Source: Paracoccaceae bacterium (lineage in GTDB: Bacteria; Pseudomonadota; Alphaproteobacteria; Rhodobacterales; Rhodobacteraceae). From it: a stretch of 64,000 bases of DNA. The notes under the pieces are model-generated. The model did no database searches. It had not been told where the DNA came from and saw nothing but the letters and a program-made list of their open reading frames with translations. Below, piece by piece: positions 51,257-59,416 of the stretch; positions within the stretch are counted from its first letter, which is position 1, and every line of letters starts with the position of its first letter. Location of the stretch: contig WKFK01000002.1 of assembly GCA_014872815.1 (NCBI GenBank), positions 1-64,000 on the forward strand. The letters are read 5' to 3'. The position numbers and the translations under genes were made by a program.

Positions 51257-51931
51257 ATGAGCGATACGTCCAACACCCCCGACGCCTCCGGCGAAAAAAT
51301 CGCGCTGATCACTGGCGCTTCCCGCGGCCTTGGCGCCGCATTTGCAGAGGCGCTTGTGCCGAACTTCCACGTGGTGGCGGTGGCCCGCACCACCGGCGCA
51401 TTGGAAGAGCTGGACGATCGCATTCAGGCCAAAGGTGGCAAGTCCACGTTGGCCCCCATGGACATCACCAATGCGGACGCCATGGCTCAGCTATGCCGGT
51501 CTATCCATGACCGCTGGGGCAAGGTGGATTTGTGGATCCACACCGCGGCGCATGGCGCGCCTTTAACGCCTACTGATCACATTGACGCCAAGGACTGGCA
51601 GAAATCGCTGTCAATCAACGTGGACGCAGTGGCCCGCTTGATCCCGTTTATGAGCCCCCTTCTGGGCGACACAGGCCAGGCGGTGTTCTTTGAGGACAAC
51701 CACGCCGGTGAAAAGTTCTTTGGTTCTTATGGCGCCACCAAAGCCGCGCAAATCGCATTGGCAAAAAGCTGGCAGGCGGAAACCACAATTATCGGCCCGA
51801 CCGTGTCCATCCTGAGCCCTCGCGGCATGCCCACCGGCACCCGCGCGCGGTTCTTCCCAGGCGAGGACAAGGGCAGCCTCGTGCGTCCACGCGACGAAGC
51901 GGCGCGTTTGATGGCCGAGATCGGCCTATAA
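51257..51931 (+). CDS. SDR-family oxidoreductase without the usual active-site serine
   Basis: From the ATG at 51257 the protein has 224 residues. The cofactor motif TGASRGLG (about 19-26), the VARTTG loop, and the HTAAHG equivalent of NNAG place it in the short-chain dehydrogenase family. The catalytic Y-x-x-x-K is present (YGATK), but the serine normally 13 residues before the tyrosine is not: that strand reads AVFFEDNHAGEKFFGSYGATK. It may be a weak or divergent reductase. The substrate is unknown. It is a single gene upstream of surE. Confidence 0.82.
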   Translation: MSDTSNTPDASGEKIALITGASRGLGAAFAEALVPNFHVVAVARTTGALEELDDRIQAKGGKSTLAPMDITNADAMAQLCRSIHDRWGKVDLWIHTAAHGAPLTPTDHIDAKDWQKSLSINVDAVARLIPFMSPLLGDTGQAVFFEDNHAGEKFFGSYGATKAAQIALAKSWQAETTIIGPTVSILSPRGMPTGTRARFFPGEDKGSLVRPRDEAARLMAEIGL

Positions 51932-52042
51932 GGCTCAAAACACTGGCATCACCGCAACGGTTGGTGCCGGCAACACCACGTGCCTTGCCCCCTTTGCATG
52001 GCTCCACTAGACAGGATGTCAGCAGATAAATGGGGCAGGTAC

Positions 52043-52825
52043 ATGCGTATTCTCATCACCAATGACGACGGCATCAACGCACCGGGACTGGCCATTCTGG
52101 AACGGATCGCAGCGGAGCTGGCCGGACCGGATGGCGAAGTCTGGTGTGTGGCCCCTGCGTTTGAGCAATCTGGTGTGGGCCACTGCATCAGCTACACCCA
52201 CCCGACGATGATTGCCCAGATGGGAGACCGCCGCTTTGCCGCCGAGGGCAGCCCAGCGGATTGTGTCCTGGCCGGTGTGCATGACGTTATGAAAGACACG
52301 CCGCCGGAATTGATCCTTTCTGGTGTGAACCGTGGCAACAACTCAGCAGAGAATGCGCTTTATTCGGGCACGCTGGGTGCGGCCATAGAGGGCGCTTTGC
52401 AGGGGATCCCGTCGTTTGCATTGTCGCAATTTTTGGGGCCGAAGAATTTTCATGCAGAGGATCCGTTTGAGGCGGCGGGTGCTTATGGCGCGGATGTGGT
52501 GCGCAAAGTGCTGGACGCAAATCCAAGCAACGATCACGCTTACGGGCTGTTTTACAACGTGAACTTCCCGCCGGTCCTCGCGGCGGACGTCAAAGGTACG
52601 CGCGTTGTGGCGCAAGGCCTGCGGCAAGGCACGCGGTTCTCTGTAGAGCCGCACAACGCACCGTCGGGCCGTCGGTTCCTTTGGGCCAAAGGCGGCGATC
52701 AGACAGTGATGACTGGCGAAGGCACCGATGCCGCGGCCAATCTCGACGGCTTTATCTCGGTCACACCCATGCGGGCCGATCTGACAGCGCATGACACGCT
52801 TGCCGCACTGAAAGGCATTGAATGA
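52043..52825 (+). CDS. surE: 5'/3'-nucleotidase SurE
   Basis: The 260-residue phosphatase has the N-terminal metal motif [10 protein letters not shown] with DD for metal binding, followed by [11 protein letters not shown] and [22 protein letters not shown]. SurE dephosphorylates nucleoside monophosphates and is linked to stationary-phase survival. The ATG at 52043 aligns with family starts; the frame from 51980 adds 21 unrelated residues. Its stop overlaps the pcm start (ATGA), the usual surE-pcm order. Confidence 0.95.
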   Translation: MRILITNDDGINAPGLAILERIAAELAGPDGEVWCVAPAFEQSGVGHCISYTHPTMIAQMGDRRFAAEGSPADCVLAGVHDVMKDTPPELILSGVNRGNNSAENALYSGTLGAAIEGALQGIPSFALSQFLGPKNFHAEDPFEAAGAYGADVVRKVLDANPSNDHAYGLFYNVNFPPVLAADVKGTRVVAQGLRQGTRFSVEPHNAPSGRRFLWAKGGDQTVMTGEGTDAAANLDGFISVTPMRADLTAHDTLAALKGIE

Positions 52826-53478
52826 CCGACCCTGACGCGCTTGCTGAACGCAAAATGCAGTTCCTGTTTGCTCTGCGCTCGCGCGGAGTGACGGATCCGG
52901 CTGTGCTGACCGCAATGGAACAGGTGGACCGCGGGCTGTTTGTCCGTGGGCTGTTTGCCGAGCGCGCGTATGAAGACACGCCGCTGCCAATTGCATGTGG
53001 GCAGACCATTTCCCAACCGTCTGTGGTGGGTTTGATGACGCAGGCGTTGGAACTGACCCCACGGGATAAAGTGCTCGAGGTGGGCACCGGATCCGGCTAT
53101 CAAGCCGCGATCCTGAGCCACCTGGCGCGGCGCATCTATACGGTGGATCGGCATAAGCGGCTGGTTCAGGAAGCGCGCGGTGTATTTGATCAGTTGGGCA
53201 TTGTTAATATCACCTCCCTCATCAGCGATGGCAGCTTTGGCCTGCCCGATCAGGCGCCGTTTGATAAGATCATCGTGACAGCGGCCGCCGAGGACCCGCC
53301 CGGCCCCCTCTTGGCGCAACTCAAGATCGGCGGTATCATGGTGGTGCCTGTTGGGCAGTCGGATGCGGTTCAAAGCCTCATTCGGGTGCGTAAGACGGAA
53401 AGCGGGCTGGACTATGACGAATTGCGCTCGGTGCGTTTTGTGCCATTGCTTGAGGGCGTCGCGCGCGAGAATGATTGA
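52822..53478 (+). CDS. pcm: Protein-L-isoaspartate O-methyltransferase
   Basis: The 218-residue enzyme methylates isoaspartyl residues in damaged proteins, using S-adenosylmethionine. Motif I is [15 protein letters not shown] (about 79-93), and the family stretch [25 protein letters not shown] is clear, as is [30 protein letters not shown]. It overlaps surE by 4 nt and is followed after 127 nt by the LysM/M23 lipoprotein gene. Confidence 0.95.
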   Translation: MTDPDALAERKMQFLFALRSRGVTDPAVLTAMEQVDRGLFVRGLFAERAYEDTPLPIACGQTISQPSVVGLMTQALELTPRDKVLEVGTGSGYQAAILSHLARRIYTVDRHKRLVQEARGVFDQLGIVNITSLISDGSFGLPDQAPFDKIIVTAAAEDPPGPLLAQLKIGGIMVVPVGQSDAVQSLIRVRKTESGLDYDELRSVRFVPLLEGVAREND

Positions 53479-53605
53479 TTTTAAAGTGCTTTCCCCTTGG
53501 CAATTGGGGGCGGCTTGCCCATTTGGGACACTAACGTAGCGAACAACAGACGCGGCTTTGGCAACAGACCCCCGGTAACAGGGCGCCGCATGTGAGGACA
53601 TCGAG

Positions 53606-54811
53606 ATGGCAGTTTTCTCATTCCAGAACACCCGATGGATTGGCGCAGGAGTGGCGTTGACCATGATGAGCGGCTGTTTGGATACGCTTGACTACGACCT
53701 CCGGGGAGACTTTGGTGGCGGGTTGGACACGACTGCAGCCGCGCAAACTGCCACCGCAGAACGCCCCAAACCGGATGATCGCGGTGTAATCTCTTATCCA
53801 AGCTATCAGGTCGTGGTGGCCAAGCGTGGCGATACACTTGCAGATGTGTCCCAAAGGGTTGGCATCCCGGCGGAAGAGTTGGGCAAGTCCAACGGCATCG
53901 CGGTGGACGCGCAATTGCGAGAGGGGGAAGTGATCACCCTACCCCGCCGTGTTGCAGAGCCTTCGGCGGCAACAGGTGGCAGCGGCATGGTAACGGCACC
54001 CGGGGGCGTCGACATCGCAACTCTGGCTGGAGGCGCGATTAACAACGCCGACACTTCAGTTGAGACCGAAACACTGCAACCTGTGGCAACACCGCAATCC
54101 GGTGGTCAGACTGGCGTGGAGCCGGTCCGTCACAAAGTGAAGCGTGGCGAGACTGCCTTTACCATTGCGCGGCTTTACAACGTGTCTGTGCGCTCCCTTG
54201 CGGAATGGAACGGATTGGGGAGCGATTTCACCATCCGGGAGAACCAGATTTTGTTGATCCCTCCGGTGGATCCTACTGCGGAAGCAAAGCGCCAAGCCGC
54301 TGCGGCCACTGCGGCGGCCACCACAACCAAACCAGGGGAAGGATCGCCAACCCCCACACCGCCAAGTGCGTCTAAGCCATTGCCAGAAGACAATACCGTG
54401 GCGGCCACGACACCGGTCGAAAAGCCGGAAAGCCCGAATCTGGCGGAGCAGCAAAGCGCCAGCAAGGCGGCGATGAGTTATCCCGTATCCGGCAAAGTCA
54501 TCCGGCCTTATTCCAAAGGCAAAAACAACGGTATCGACATTGCAGGAGAGGCCGGAGCGCCGGTGTCTGCGGCGGCTGATGGTACCGTAGCGGCGATCAC
54601 CAAAGACGCGGATGACGTGACCATTTTGGTAGTGCGCCACCCCAACAATCTGATGACGGTCTACTACAACGTGGACGGTGTGAAGGTTAAAAAGGGCGCC
54701 AGTGTGAAGCGCGGGCAAAGCATGGCGGTGTTGCCTGCAGAGAACAGCTTTGTGCACTTTGAGGTGCGCGAGGGCTTCGACAGCGTCGATCCAGCCCCCT
54801 ACCTGAAATAA
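53606..54811 (+). CDS. NlpD-like lipoprotein with LysM and degenerate M23 domain
   Basis: The 401-residue protein has a lipoprotein signal (lipobox MMSGC, cysteine about residue 24), two LysM repeats (about 70-115, VVVAKRGDTLADVSQRVGI; about 172-217, HKVKRGETAFTIARLYNV) for peptidoglycan binding, a Pro/Ala-rich linker, and a C-terminal M23/LytM domain (about 292-401). Zinc-ligand positions are altered: NNGIDIAG where HxGxD is usual, and SFVHFEV where HxH is usual. Like NlpD or EnvC it probably activates an amidase instead of cutting itself. The surE-pcm-nlpD order matches E. coli. Confidence 0.88.
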   Translation: MAVFSFQNTRWIGAGVALTMMSGCLDTLDYDLRGDFGGGLDTTAAAQTATAERPKPDDRGVISYPSYQVVVAKRGDTLADVSQRVGIPAEELGKSNGIAVDAQLREGEVITLPRRVAEPSAATGGSGMVTAPGGVDIATLAGGAINNADTSVETETLQPVATPQSGGQTGVEPVRHKVKRGETAFTIARLYNVSVRSLAEWNGLGSDFTIRENQILLIPPVDPTAEAKRQAAAATAAATTTKPGEGSPTPTPPSASKPLPEDNTVAATTPVEKPESPNLAEQQSASKAAMSYPVSGKVIRPYSKGKNNGIDIAGEAGAPVSAAADGTVAAITKDADDVTILVVRHPNNLMTVYYNVDGVKVKKGASVKRGQSMAVLPAENSFVHFEVREGFDSVDPAPYLK

Positions 54812-54818
54812 CGCAGAG

Positions 54819-54848
54819 AGGCGTCGACGTTAGTCTAACGCGACGCCT
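54819..54848. terminator. Bidirectional hairpin at convergent gene ends
   Basis: AGGCGTCG (54819-54826) and CGTTAG (54828-54833) pair with CTAACG (54835-54840) and CGACGCCT (54841-54848), leaving one bulged A and almost no loop. It lies between the lipoprotein gene (stop 54811) and the DUF815 gene, whose stop codon is inside it. Confidence 0.6.
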
Positions 54849-55672
54849 TCGCGCCCAGCCAAGTCCACAAAGAACTGCCATGCGACACGGCCGGAGCGGG
54901 CCCCGCGTGTGGCTTGCCATTCGATGGCCTCCGCGCGCAGCCGATCTGCGTCCACAGTGACACCATGGGCGGCGCAATAACCGTCGATCATCGCCAGGTA
55001 CTGGTCCTGAGAGCATGGGTGAAAACCCAGCCAGAGGCCAAAGCGATCTGACAGCGAGACTTTTTCCTCGACCGCTTCAGACGGGTTGATCGCAGAGCTG
55101 CGCTCGTTTTCGATCATGTCCCGCGGCATCAGGTGACGGCGATTGGAGGTGGCATAGAACACCACGTTGTCAGGGCGGCCTTCAATGCCGCCGTCCAGCA
55201 CGGCCTTGAGCGATTTGTAGTGCTGATCATCGTGGCTGAAGCTGAGGTCGTCACAGAACAGCAGGAAGCGCTCCTCGCTGGCGCGCAGAAGGTTCAGGAG
55301 CCGCGCCACGGACGGCAGGTCCTCGCGTTGCAGTTCTACGATTTTAAGCGGCAGGCCTTCAGCGATGACTTGGGCGTGCACGGCCTTCACGATAGAGGAT
55401 TTGCCCATGCCTCGCGCGCCCCACAGCAAGGCGTTGTTTGCCGGAAGACCGCGCGCAAATTGGCGGGTGTTGTCCAGAAGCGTGTCACGGGAGCGGTCGA
55501 TGCCCACCAGCAAATCTAGTGATACGCGGTTGATCTTGGTCACAGGCTCCAGCCGGTCCGGCTCCACATGCCAGACAAAGCCATCGGCAGCAGCGAAGTC
55601 TGGAGCGGCCATGGGGGCCGGTGCCATGCGTTCCAGCGCTTCGGCGATGCGGGTCAAAGTGGTGTCATCCAT
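54830..55672 (-). CDS. DUF815 AAA+-type ATPase
   Basis: From the ATG ending at 55672 (CAGGAGACC ribosome site) the protein has 280 residues. Walker A is ARGMGKSSIVKAVH (about 84-97) and Walker B LLFCDDLSFS; FYATSNRRHLMPRDM is the sensor 1 region, and EKVSLSDRFGLWLGFHPCSQDQYLAMI is diagnostic of DUF815. The function is unknown; similarity to AAA+ loader-type ATPases suggests a chaperone or DNA-related task. A frame reaching 55735 overlaps the tat terminator and is not used. Confidence 0.9.
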   Translation of the reverse strand: MDDTTLTRIAEALERMAPAPMAAPDFAAADGFVWHVEPDRLEPVTKINRVSLDLLVGIDRSRDTLLDNTRQFARGLPANNALLWGARGMGKSSIVKAVHAQVIAEGLPLKIVELQREDLPSVARLLNLLRASEERFLLFCDDLSFSHDDQHYKSLKAVLDGGIEGRPDNVVFYATSNRRHLMPRDMIENERSSAINPSEAVEEKVSLSDRFGLWLGFHPCSQDQYLAMIDGYCAAHGVTVDADRLRAEAIEWQATRGARSGRVAWQFFVDLAGREGVALD

Positions 55673-55736
55673 GGCGGGTCTCCTGCTGTCTTGCGCGATA
55701 CAGACCATGTTCACGGCGGGACAACAAGAGGCCAAA

Positions 55737-55765
55737 GAAAAAGGCGCATCCCAAAGGGGATGCGC
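55737..55765 (-). terminator. Terminator of the tatABC operon
   Basis: GGCGCATCCC (55742-55751) pairs with GGGATGCGCC (55756-55765) across a 4-nt loop; reading on the reverse strand it is followed by TTTTT. It lies 25 nt past the tatC stop. Confidence 0.88.
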
Positions 55766-55789
55766 CGGATTTCTTAGCTATAGATCGCA

Positions 55790-56716
55790 TTACTTGTGGC
55801 TTTCCGCGTCGGCTATGTCTGCCTCGTCTTCGCCTTCTTCGTCGTCCTCAAAGTAGACGCCTTCGGCTTTCAACTTGGCGACCCGTTGACGGTCCACGCG
55901 ACGCACCAAGAAGATCGAGACTTCGTAGAGGCCATAGACCACCGTGAAGAGGATCAGCTGTGTAGTGACATCCGGCGGTGTAACCAATGCTGCCAGAACC
56001 AGAATGCCCACCATGGCATATTTGCGCACGCGTCCAAGGCCTTCGGCGTTCACCAGACCAGCCTTGCCCATCAGGGTCAGAAGCACTGGCAACTGGAAGC
56101 AGAGGCCAAAAGCCATGATGAACTTCAGCGAAATATCCAGACTTTCGTTCACCTTACCAAAGAAGGTGATTTTGATGCCGCTGTCGGTTTCCGGGACCAC
56201 AACAGAGCCTGCAGGCATGTCGCTTGTGGTGTTGGCAAGCAAATTCGCAAAGATCGAGCTCACATCGGTGAAGCCAAGGAAAAAGGCCATCGCCAAAGGG
56301 GTTACCACAAAGTGCGCAAAAGCGGCGCCAAGCAGGAACATAAACGGCGACGCGATCATGAAAGGCAGAAACGCACCACGCTCGTTTTTGTAAAGCCCTG
56401 GCGCCACGAACCGCCACAATTGAAACGCGATCACCGGGAAGGCAAGGATAAACCCACCGACCATGGAGATGCGGAACAGTGTGAAGAGGTATTCCTGCGG
56501 CGAGGTATACTGCATTGTTGGTGATGGGTCGCCCAGCGCCCGCAGGGTTTCCTCAATTGGCCCCAACAGGAATTGCAGCGTTGGTTCGGCAACCACAAAA
56601 GCCAGCACCATGCCCACCAGAAACGCGAGCACGGAGCGGATGAGCCGCGTGCGCAACTCCGCCAGATGCTCGATCAGCGGGGCAGAGCTGTCTTCGATTT
56701 CGTCGTTTGCGCTCAT
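55790..56716 (-). CDS. tatC: Twin-arginine translocase subunit TatC
   Basis: The 308-residue protein has six membrane segments and the TatC marks APLIEHLAELRTRLIRS (N terminus), SPQEYLFTLFRIS, FRFVAPGLYKNERGAFLPF-like WRFVAPGLYKNERGAF, and GLCFQLPVLLTLMGKAGLV. It recognises the twin-arginine signal. A highly acidic tail (YFEDDEEGEDEADIADAESHK) and a periplasmic loop of about 40 residues (NLLANTTSDMPAGSVVVPETDS) make it longer than the E. coli protein. It overlaps tatB by 4 nt. Confidence 0.95.
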   Translation of the reverse strand: MSANDEIEDSSAPLIEHLAELRTRLIRSVLAFLVGMVLAFVVAEPTLQFLLGPIEETLRALGDPSPTMQYTSPQEYLFTLFRISMVGGFILAFPVIAFQLWRFVAPGLYKNERGAFLPFMIASPFMFLLGAAFAHFVVTPLAMAFFLGFTDVSSIFANLLANTTSDMPAGSVVVPETDSGIKITFFGKVNESLDISLKFIMAFGLCFQLPVLLTLMGKAGLVNAEGLGRVRKYAMVGILVLAALVTPPDVTTQLILFTVVYGLYEVSIFLVRRVDRQRVAKLKAEGVYFEDDEEGEDEADIADAESHK

Positions 56717-57168
56717 GCCTCATCCTTCTTCTCGGCCGTCTCGGCGGCGGCTTTCTCAGCGGCTTCCCGGTCAAGACGTTCTTGCGCCATCTCGGCGGAT
56801 TTTTGACGAATCTTCTCCGCCGCTTCCGCGCGCTCCTTGGACAAGCGTGTGGTTTCGGCACCCGGTTCATAGGACATGGAGCGCTTCACCTCACCCACAG
56901 AATCGTTGAGTGCATTGGTGGCGGATTTCAAAGGGTTGGTGACCTTGTCCAATCCGTCTGTTGCACCCTTGATAGTGTCCGTCACATCCTTGACGCCCGC
57001 CTGATCCGCCGCCTGATTCATGGCAGAAGAAAATTCCCGCGCCATGCCCTTGGCTTTGCCGACAAAACGCCCGACCGTCCGGAACATCACCGGCAGGTCT
57101 TTGGGCCCCACAACAATGAGCGCCACGATGCCAATGAGCAGAAGCTCGGTCCATCCCAGATCAAACAT
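56713..57168 (-). CDS. tatB: Sec-independent translocase subunit TatB
   Basis: The 151-residue protein has the TatB N terminus MFDLGWTELLLIGIVALIVVGPKDLPVMFRTVGRFVGKAKGMAREF, one membrane helix followed by an amphipathic helix, then a charged, helical C-terminal half (about 90-151, rich in E, A, K). With TatC it forms the receptor complex for twin-arginine substrates. It follows tatA by 15 nt. Confidence 0.95.
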   Translation of the reverse strand: MFDLGWTELLLIGIVALIVVGPKDLPVMFRTVGRFVGKAKGMAREFSSAMNQAADQAGVKDVTDTIKGATDGLDKVTNPLKSATNALNDSVGEVKRSMSYEPGAETTRLSKERAEAAEKIRQKSAEMAQERLDREAAEKAAAETAEKKDEA

Positions 57169-57183
57169 CTTGGATCGCCCGGC

Positions 57184-57399
57184 TTAGGCTTTGTCTTTTT
57201 CGTCAGCCGGCGTCACGTCCTTGGCCGCGTCTGCCGCTTCTTCCTCAAGTTCTTTGGCGCCTTCGTTCACGCCTTTTTTGAACGAGGTGATGCCTTTGCC
57301 AACTTCGCCCATGATGCCGCTGATTTTACCGCGTCCAAACAGGACAAGAACCACAACTGCGATCAGAAGGATGCCGGGCAGGCCGATATTGTTCAACAT
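57184..57399 (-). CDS. tatA: Twin-arginine translocase subunit TatA
   Basis: From the ATG ending at 57399 (GGGAGAC ribosome site) the protein has 71 residues: a short membrane helix ([20 protein letters not shown]), the [24 protein letters not shown] amphipathic helix and an acidic tail. TatA oligomers form the translocation pore. It is the first gene of tatABC, divergent from the WYL regulator gene. The open frame up to 57426 adds 9 residues that the family does not have. Confidence 0.95.
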   Translation of the reverse strand: MLNNIGLPGILLIAVVVLVLFGRGKISGIMGEVGKGITSFKKGVNEGAKELEEEAADAAKDVTPADEKDKA

Positions 57400-57531
57400 G
57401 ACTTTGTCTCCCTTGGTCGGTGGCACAAAGGCCGCCTAAGTCTCATAGCAAAGTCCTAGCGCGCCGGGCGCAGGGGCAAAAGGCGGATTTGCGGAGGTGC
57501 GGCGAGATATTTGGGGTTTTTACGGCCCAAT

Positions 57532-57560
57532 TTGACACTATTGTGTCAGTTGTCATTATT
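57532..57560 (+). promoter_or_regulatory. Promoter with overlapping operator candidate for the WYL gene
   Basis: TTGACA (57532-57537) and CATTAT (57554-57559) with a 16-nt spacer form a good sigma70-type promoter facing the WYL gene. A perfect inverted repeat, TGACAC-TATT-GTGTCA (57533-57548), overlaps the -35 box and spacer, and a further TGTCA follows at 57551. This fits autorepression by the product of the gene starting at 57589. Confidence 0.55.
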
Positions 57561-57588
57561 TTGGTAGGAAGTTGGAGAATCACCCGCT

Positions 57589-58260
57589 ATGGCCAGCTCT
57601 CAAAACCGCTCGGACCGGCTCTATGCATTGATGGAAATTCTGAAGGACGGCGGCTTGCACCGCGCAGAGGATTTGGCGGCGGCGATGCAGGTGTCATTGC
57701 GTACGATCTATCGCGACATGCAAACCCTGGCGAACAGCGGTGTGGCCATCGAAGGCGAGCGTGGCACAGGGTATCGCGCGAAAGCAGTTTTAACGTTGCC
57801 GCCGTTGAACCTGACCGAGGAGGAGTTGGAAGCACTGCATATTGGATTGGAAGTGGTCGGCGCTGGCATGGAGGGGCCATTGCGGGAGGCGGCTGAAAGC
57901 CTGAGTGCGAAGATCGATGCGGTTTTGCCCGAGGAGATTGGCGGCGTGAGCCGAGGGTTTGGTTTTGCGGCCTACCCGTTTGCGGAAACAACTCAGGCGC
58001 TTCAATACTTGGAACCGCTGCGCGAAGCCATTCGGGCACGACAGAAGCTGCGGATCACCAATACGGATGAAGTGGCGCGGGACGTGCGGCCGCTAAAACT
58101 TGATTATTGGGGGCGCGTGTGGACATTGGCTGTCTGGGACGAAACTCTTGGTGGGTTTGCGAAAATCCGGGTGGATCAGATTGCAGAGCTGACTGTGTTG
58201 CCAAGCTTGTTTGTCGAGGAACCGGGCAAGAGCCTAAAGGATTTCCTCGCGCAGACCTAA
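57589..58260 (+). CDS. YafY-type HTH/WYL-domain transcriptional regulator
   Basis: The 223-residue protein begins with a winged helix-turn-helix (RLYALMEILKDGGLHRAEDLAAAMQVSLRTIYRDMQTLANSGVAIEGERGTGYR), continues with the linker LPPLNLTEEELEALHIGLEVV and ends with a WYL-like sensor region (ITNTDEVARDVRPLKLDYWGRVWTLAVWDE). WYL domains bind nucleic-acid-like or small ligands. A promoter and palindrome lie 30-57 nt upstream, so self-regulation is likely. The neighbouring divergent tatA and the convergent ABC gene are possible but unproven targets. Confidence 0.92.
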   Translation: MASSQNRSDRLYALMEILKDGGLHRAEDLAAAMQVSLRTIYRDMQTLANSGVAIEGERGTGYRAKAVLTLPPLNLTEEELEALHIGLEVVGAGMEGPLREAAESLSAKIDAVLPEEIGGVSRGFGFAAYPFAETTQALQYLEPLREAIRARQKLRITNTDEVARDVRPLKLDYWGRVWTLAVWDETLGGFAKIRVDQIAELTVLPSLFVEEPGKSLKDFLAQT

Positions 58261-58266
58261 AGCGTT

Positions 58267-59397
58267 TCAGGTTTCGGCAGGGAAGACAAAACAGCGGTCG
58301 CGGCGGATAGTGAGCCAGAGCGGCGTGCCTTCTTTGGGCAAAAACACATTGGGCACAGTGACCTTAAGCGCGGAACCATCATGGTCCATTTTGAACTCCA
58401 CCAGGCTCTCGTTGCCCATGAAGCGCGCACGTGTCACAATACCACGCGCGGCAACGCCATCTGAAGGCGTTGGCAAAGGGCCTTTGCCTTGGCGATCAAA
58501 GTCGAGTTTCAGGTGCTGCGGACGAATGACAATTTCGACCGGCGCGCCGTCTGCAAGGCCGGGGGTCAGGAACTGGCCAAAAGGGGTTTCGGTGAGCGCG
58601 CCGTTACTGACCGAGCGGATCACGTTGATATCGCTAAAAAACGCCACCGCCTGTTTGTCTTTGGGGGCGTTGTAGATGTTGTAGGGCGCGCCCTGCTGCA
58701 CAATTTTGCCGTTGCGCATAAGGGCAATCTCATCCGCCATGCGCATGGCCTCTTCCGGCTCATGCGTCACCAGCAACACCGCTGTGTCTTCTTCCTTCAG
58801 AACCGCGAGAGTTTCATCGCGAATGCCGTCGCGCAGGCGGTTATCGAGACCAGAGAACGGCTCGTCCATCAGCATGATGCGTGGGCGTGGCGCCAATGCG
58901 CGGGCCAAGGCGATGCGTTGTTGCTCGCCCCCGGACAGCAGGTGCGGATATTTGTCGATCGCCCAGCCAAGGTTCACCTTGGCCAACAGTTCCTCAACGC
59001 GGGCGCGCTTTTCGTCTTTGCTGCCTTTGAGGCCAAAGGCGACGTTGTCGCTCACCGAGAGGTGCGGAAAGAGCGCAAAGTCTTGAAACATCAAGCCAAT
59101 CTGGCGGCGTTCCGGCGGGATGCGGAACACGGTGTCACAGATCAATTTGCCGTCCACATAGATTTCGCCGCTGTCTTGCATGTCCACACCGGCAATCATG
59201 CGCAGGGTGGTGGACTTGCCACAGCCCGAGGGGCCAAGCAGGCAGGTGACCTTGCCCGATTGCAGAGTCAGAGACACATCGTCCACGACCTGCCGGTTGC
59301 CAAAGCGGCGGCGCAGGTTGCGGATTTCCAAACGTGGTGGCGTCGAAGTGGATGTCGGCTGCACGGGAGGCCTCTTGCAATCCCCGATGTTTTTCAT
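58267..59397 (-). CDS. FbpC/PotA-type ABC transporter ATPase
   Basis: The 376-residue protein has Walker A GPSGCGKSTTLRMIAG (about 54-69), Q-loop MFQDFALFPHLSV, signature LSGGEQQRIALARALA, Walker B IMLMDEPFSGLD and the switch TH in LVTHEPEEA. The last 120 residues form the TOBE-like regulatory domain (VIRPQHLKL). The type is that of importers for iron, thiamine, spermidine or similar. No permease or binding protein is adjacent; it sits 19 nt behind an SSS symporter gene, so it either serves a distant permease or an unusual pair. Confidence 0.88.
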   Translation of the reverse strand: MKNIGDCKRPPVQPTSTSTPPRLEIRNLRRRFGNRQVVDDVSLTLQSGKVTCLLGPSGCGKSTTLRMIAGVDMQDSGEIYVDGKLICDTVFRIPPERRQIGLMFQDFALFPHLSVSDNVAFGLKGSKDEKRARVEELLAKVNLGWAIDKYPHLLSGGEQQRIALARALAPRPRIMLMDEPFSGLDNRLRDGIRDETLAVLKEEDTAVLLVTHEPEEAMRMADEIALMRNGKIVQQGAPYNIYNAPKDKQAVAFFSDINVIRSVSNGALTETPFGQFLTPGLADGAPVEIVIRPQHLKLDFDRQGKGPLPTPSDGVAARGIVTRARFMGNESLVEFKMDHDGSALKVTVPNVFLPKEGTPLWLTIRRDRCFVFPAET

Positions 59398-59416
59398 CGG
59401 GTTTCGCAGTGGTGTA

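Noticed and set aside
57184-58260. WYL gene as a regulator of tatABC
   Set aside because: The genes are divergent, but the promoter and palindrome seen fit the WYL gene itself; nothing in the sequence links it to tat expression.
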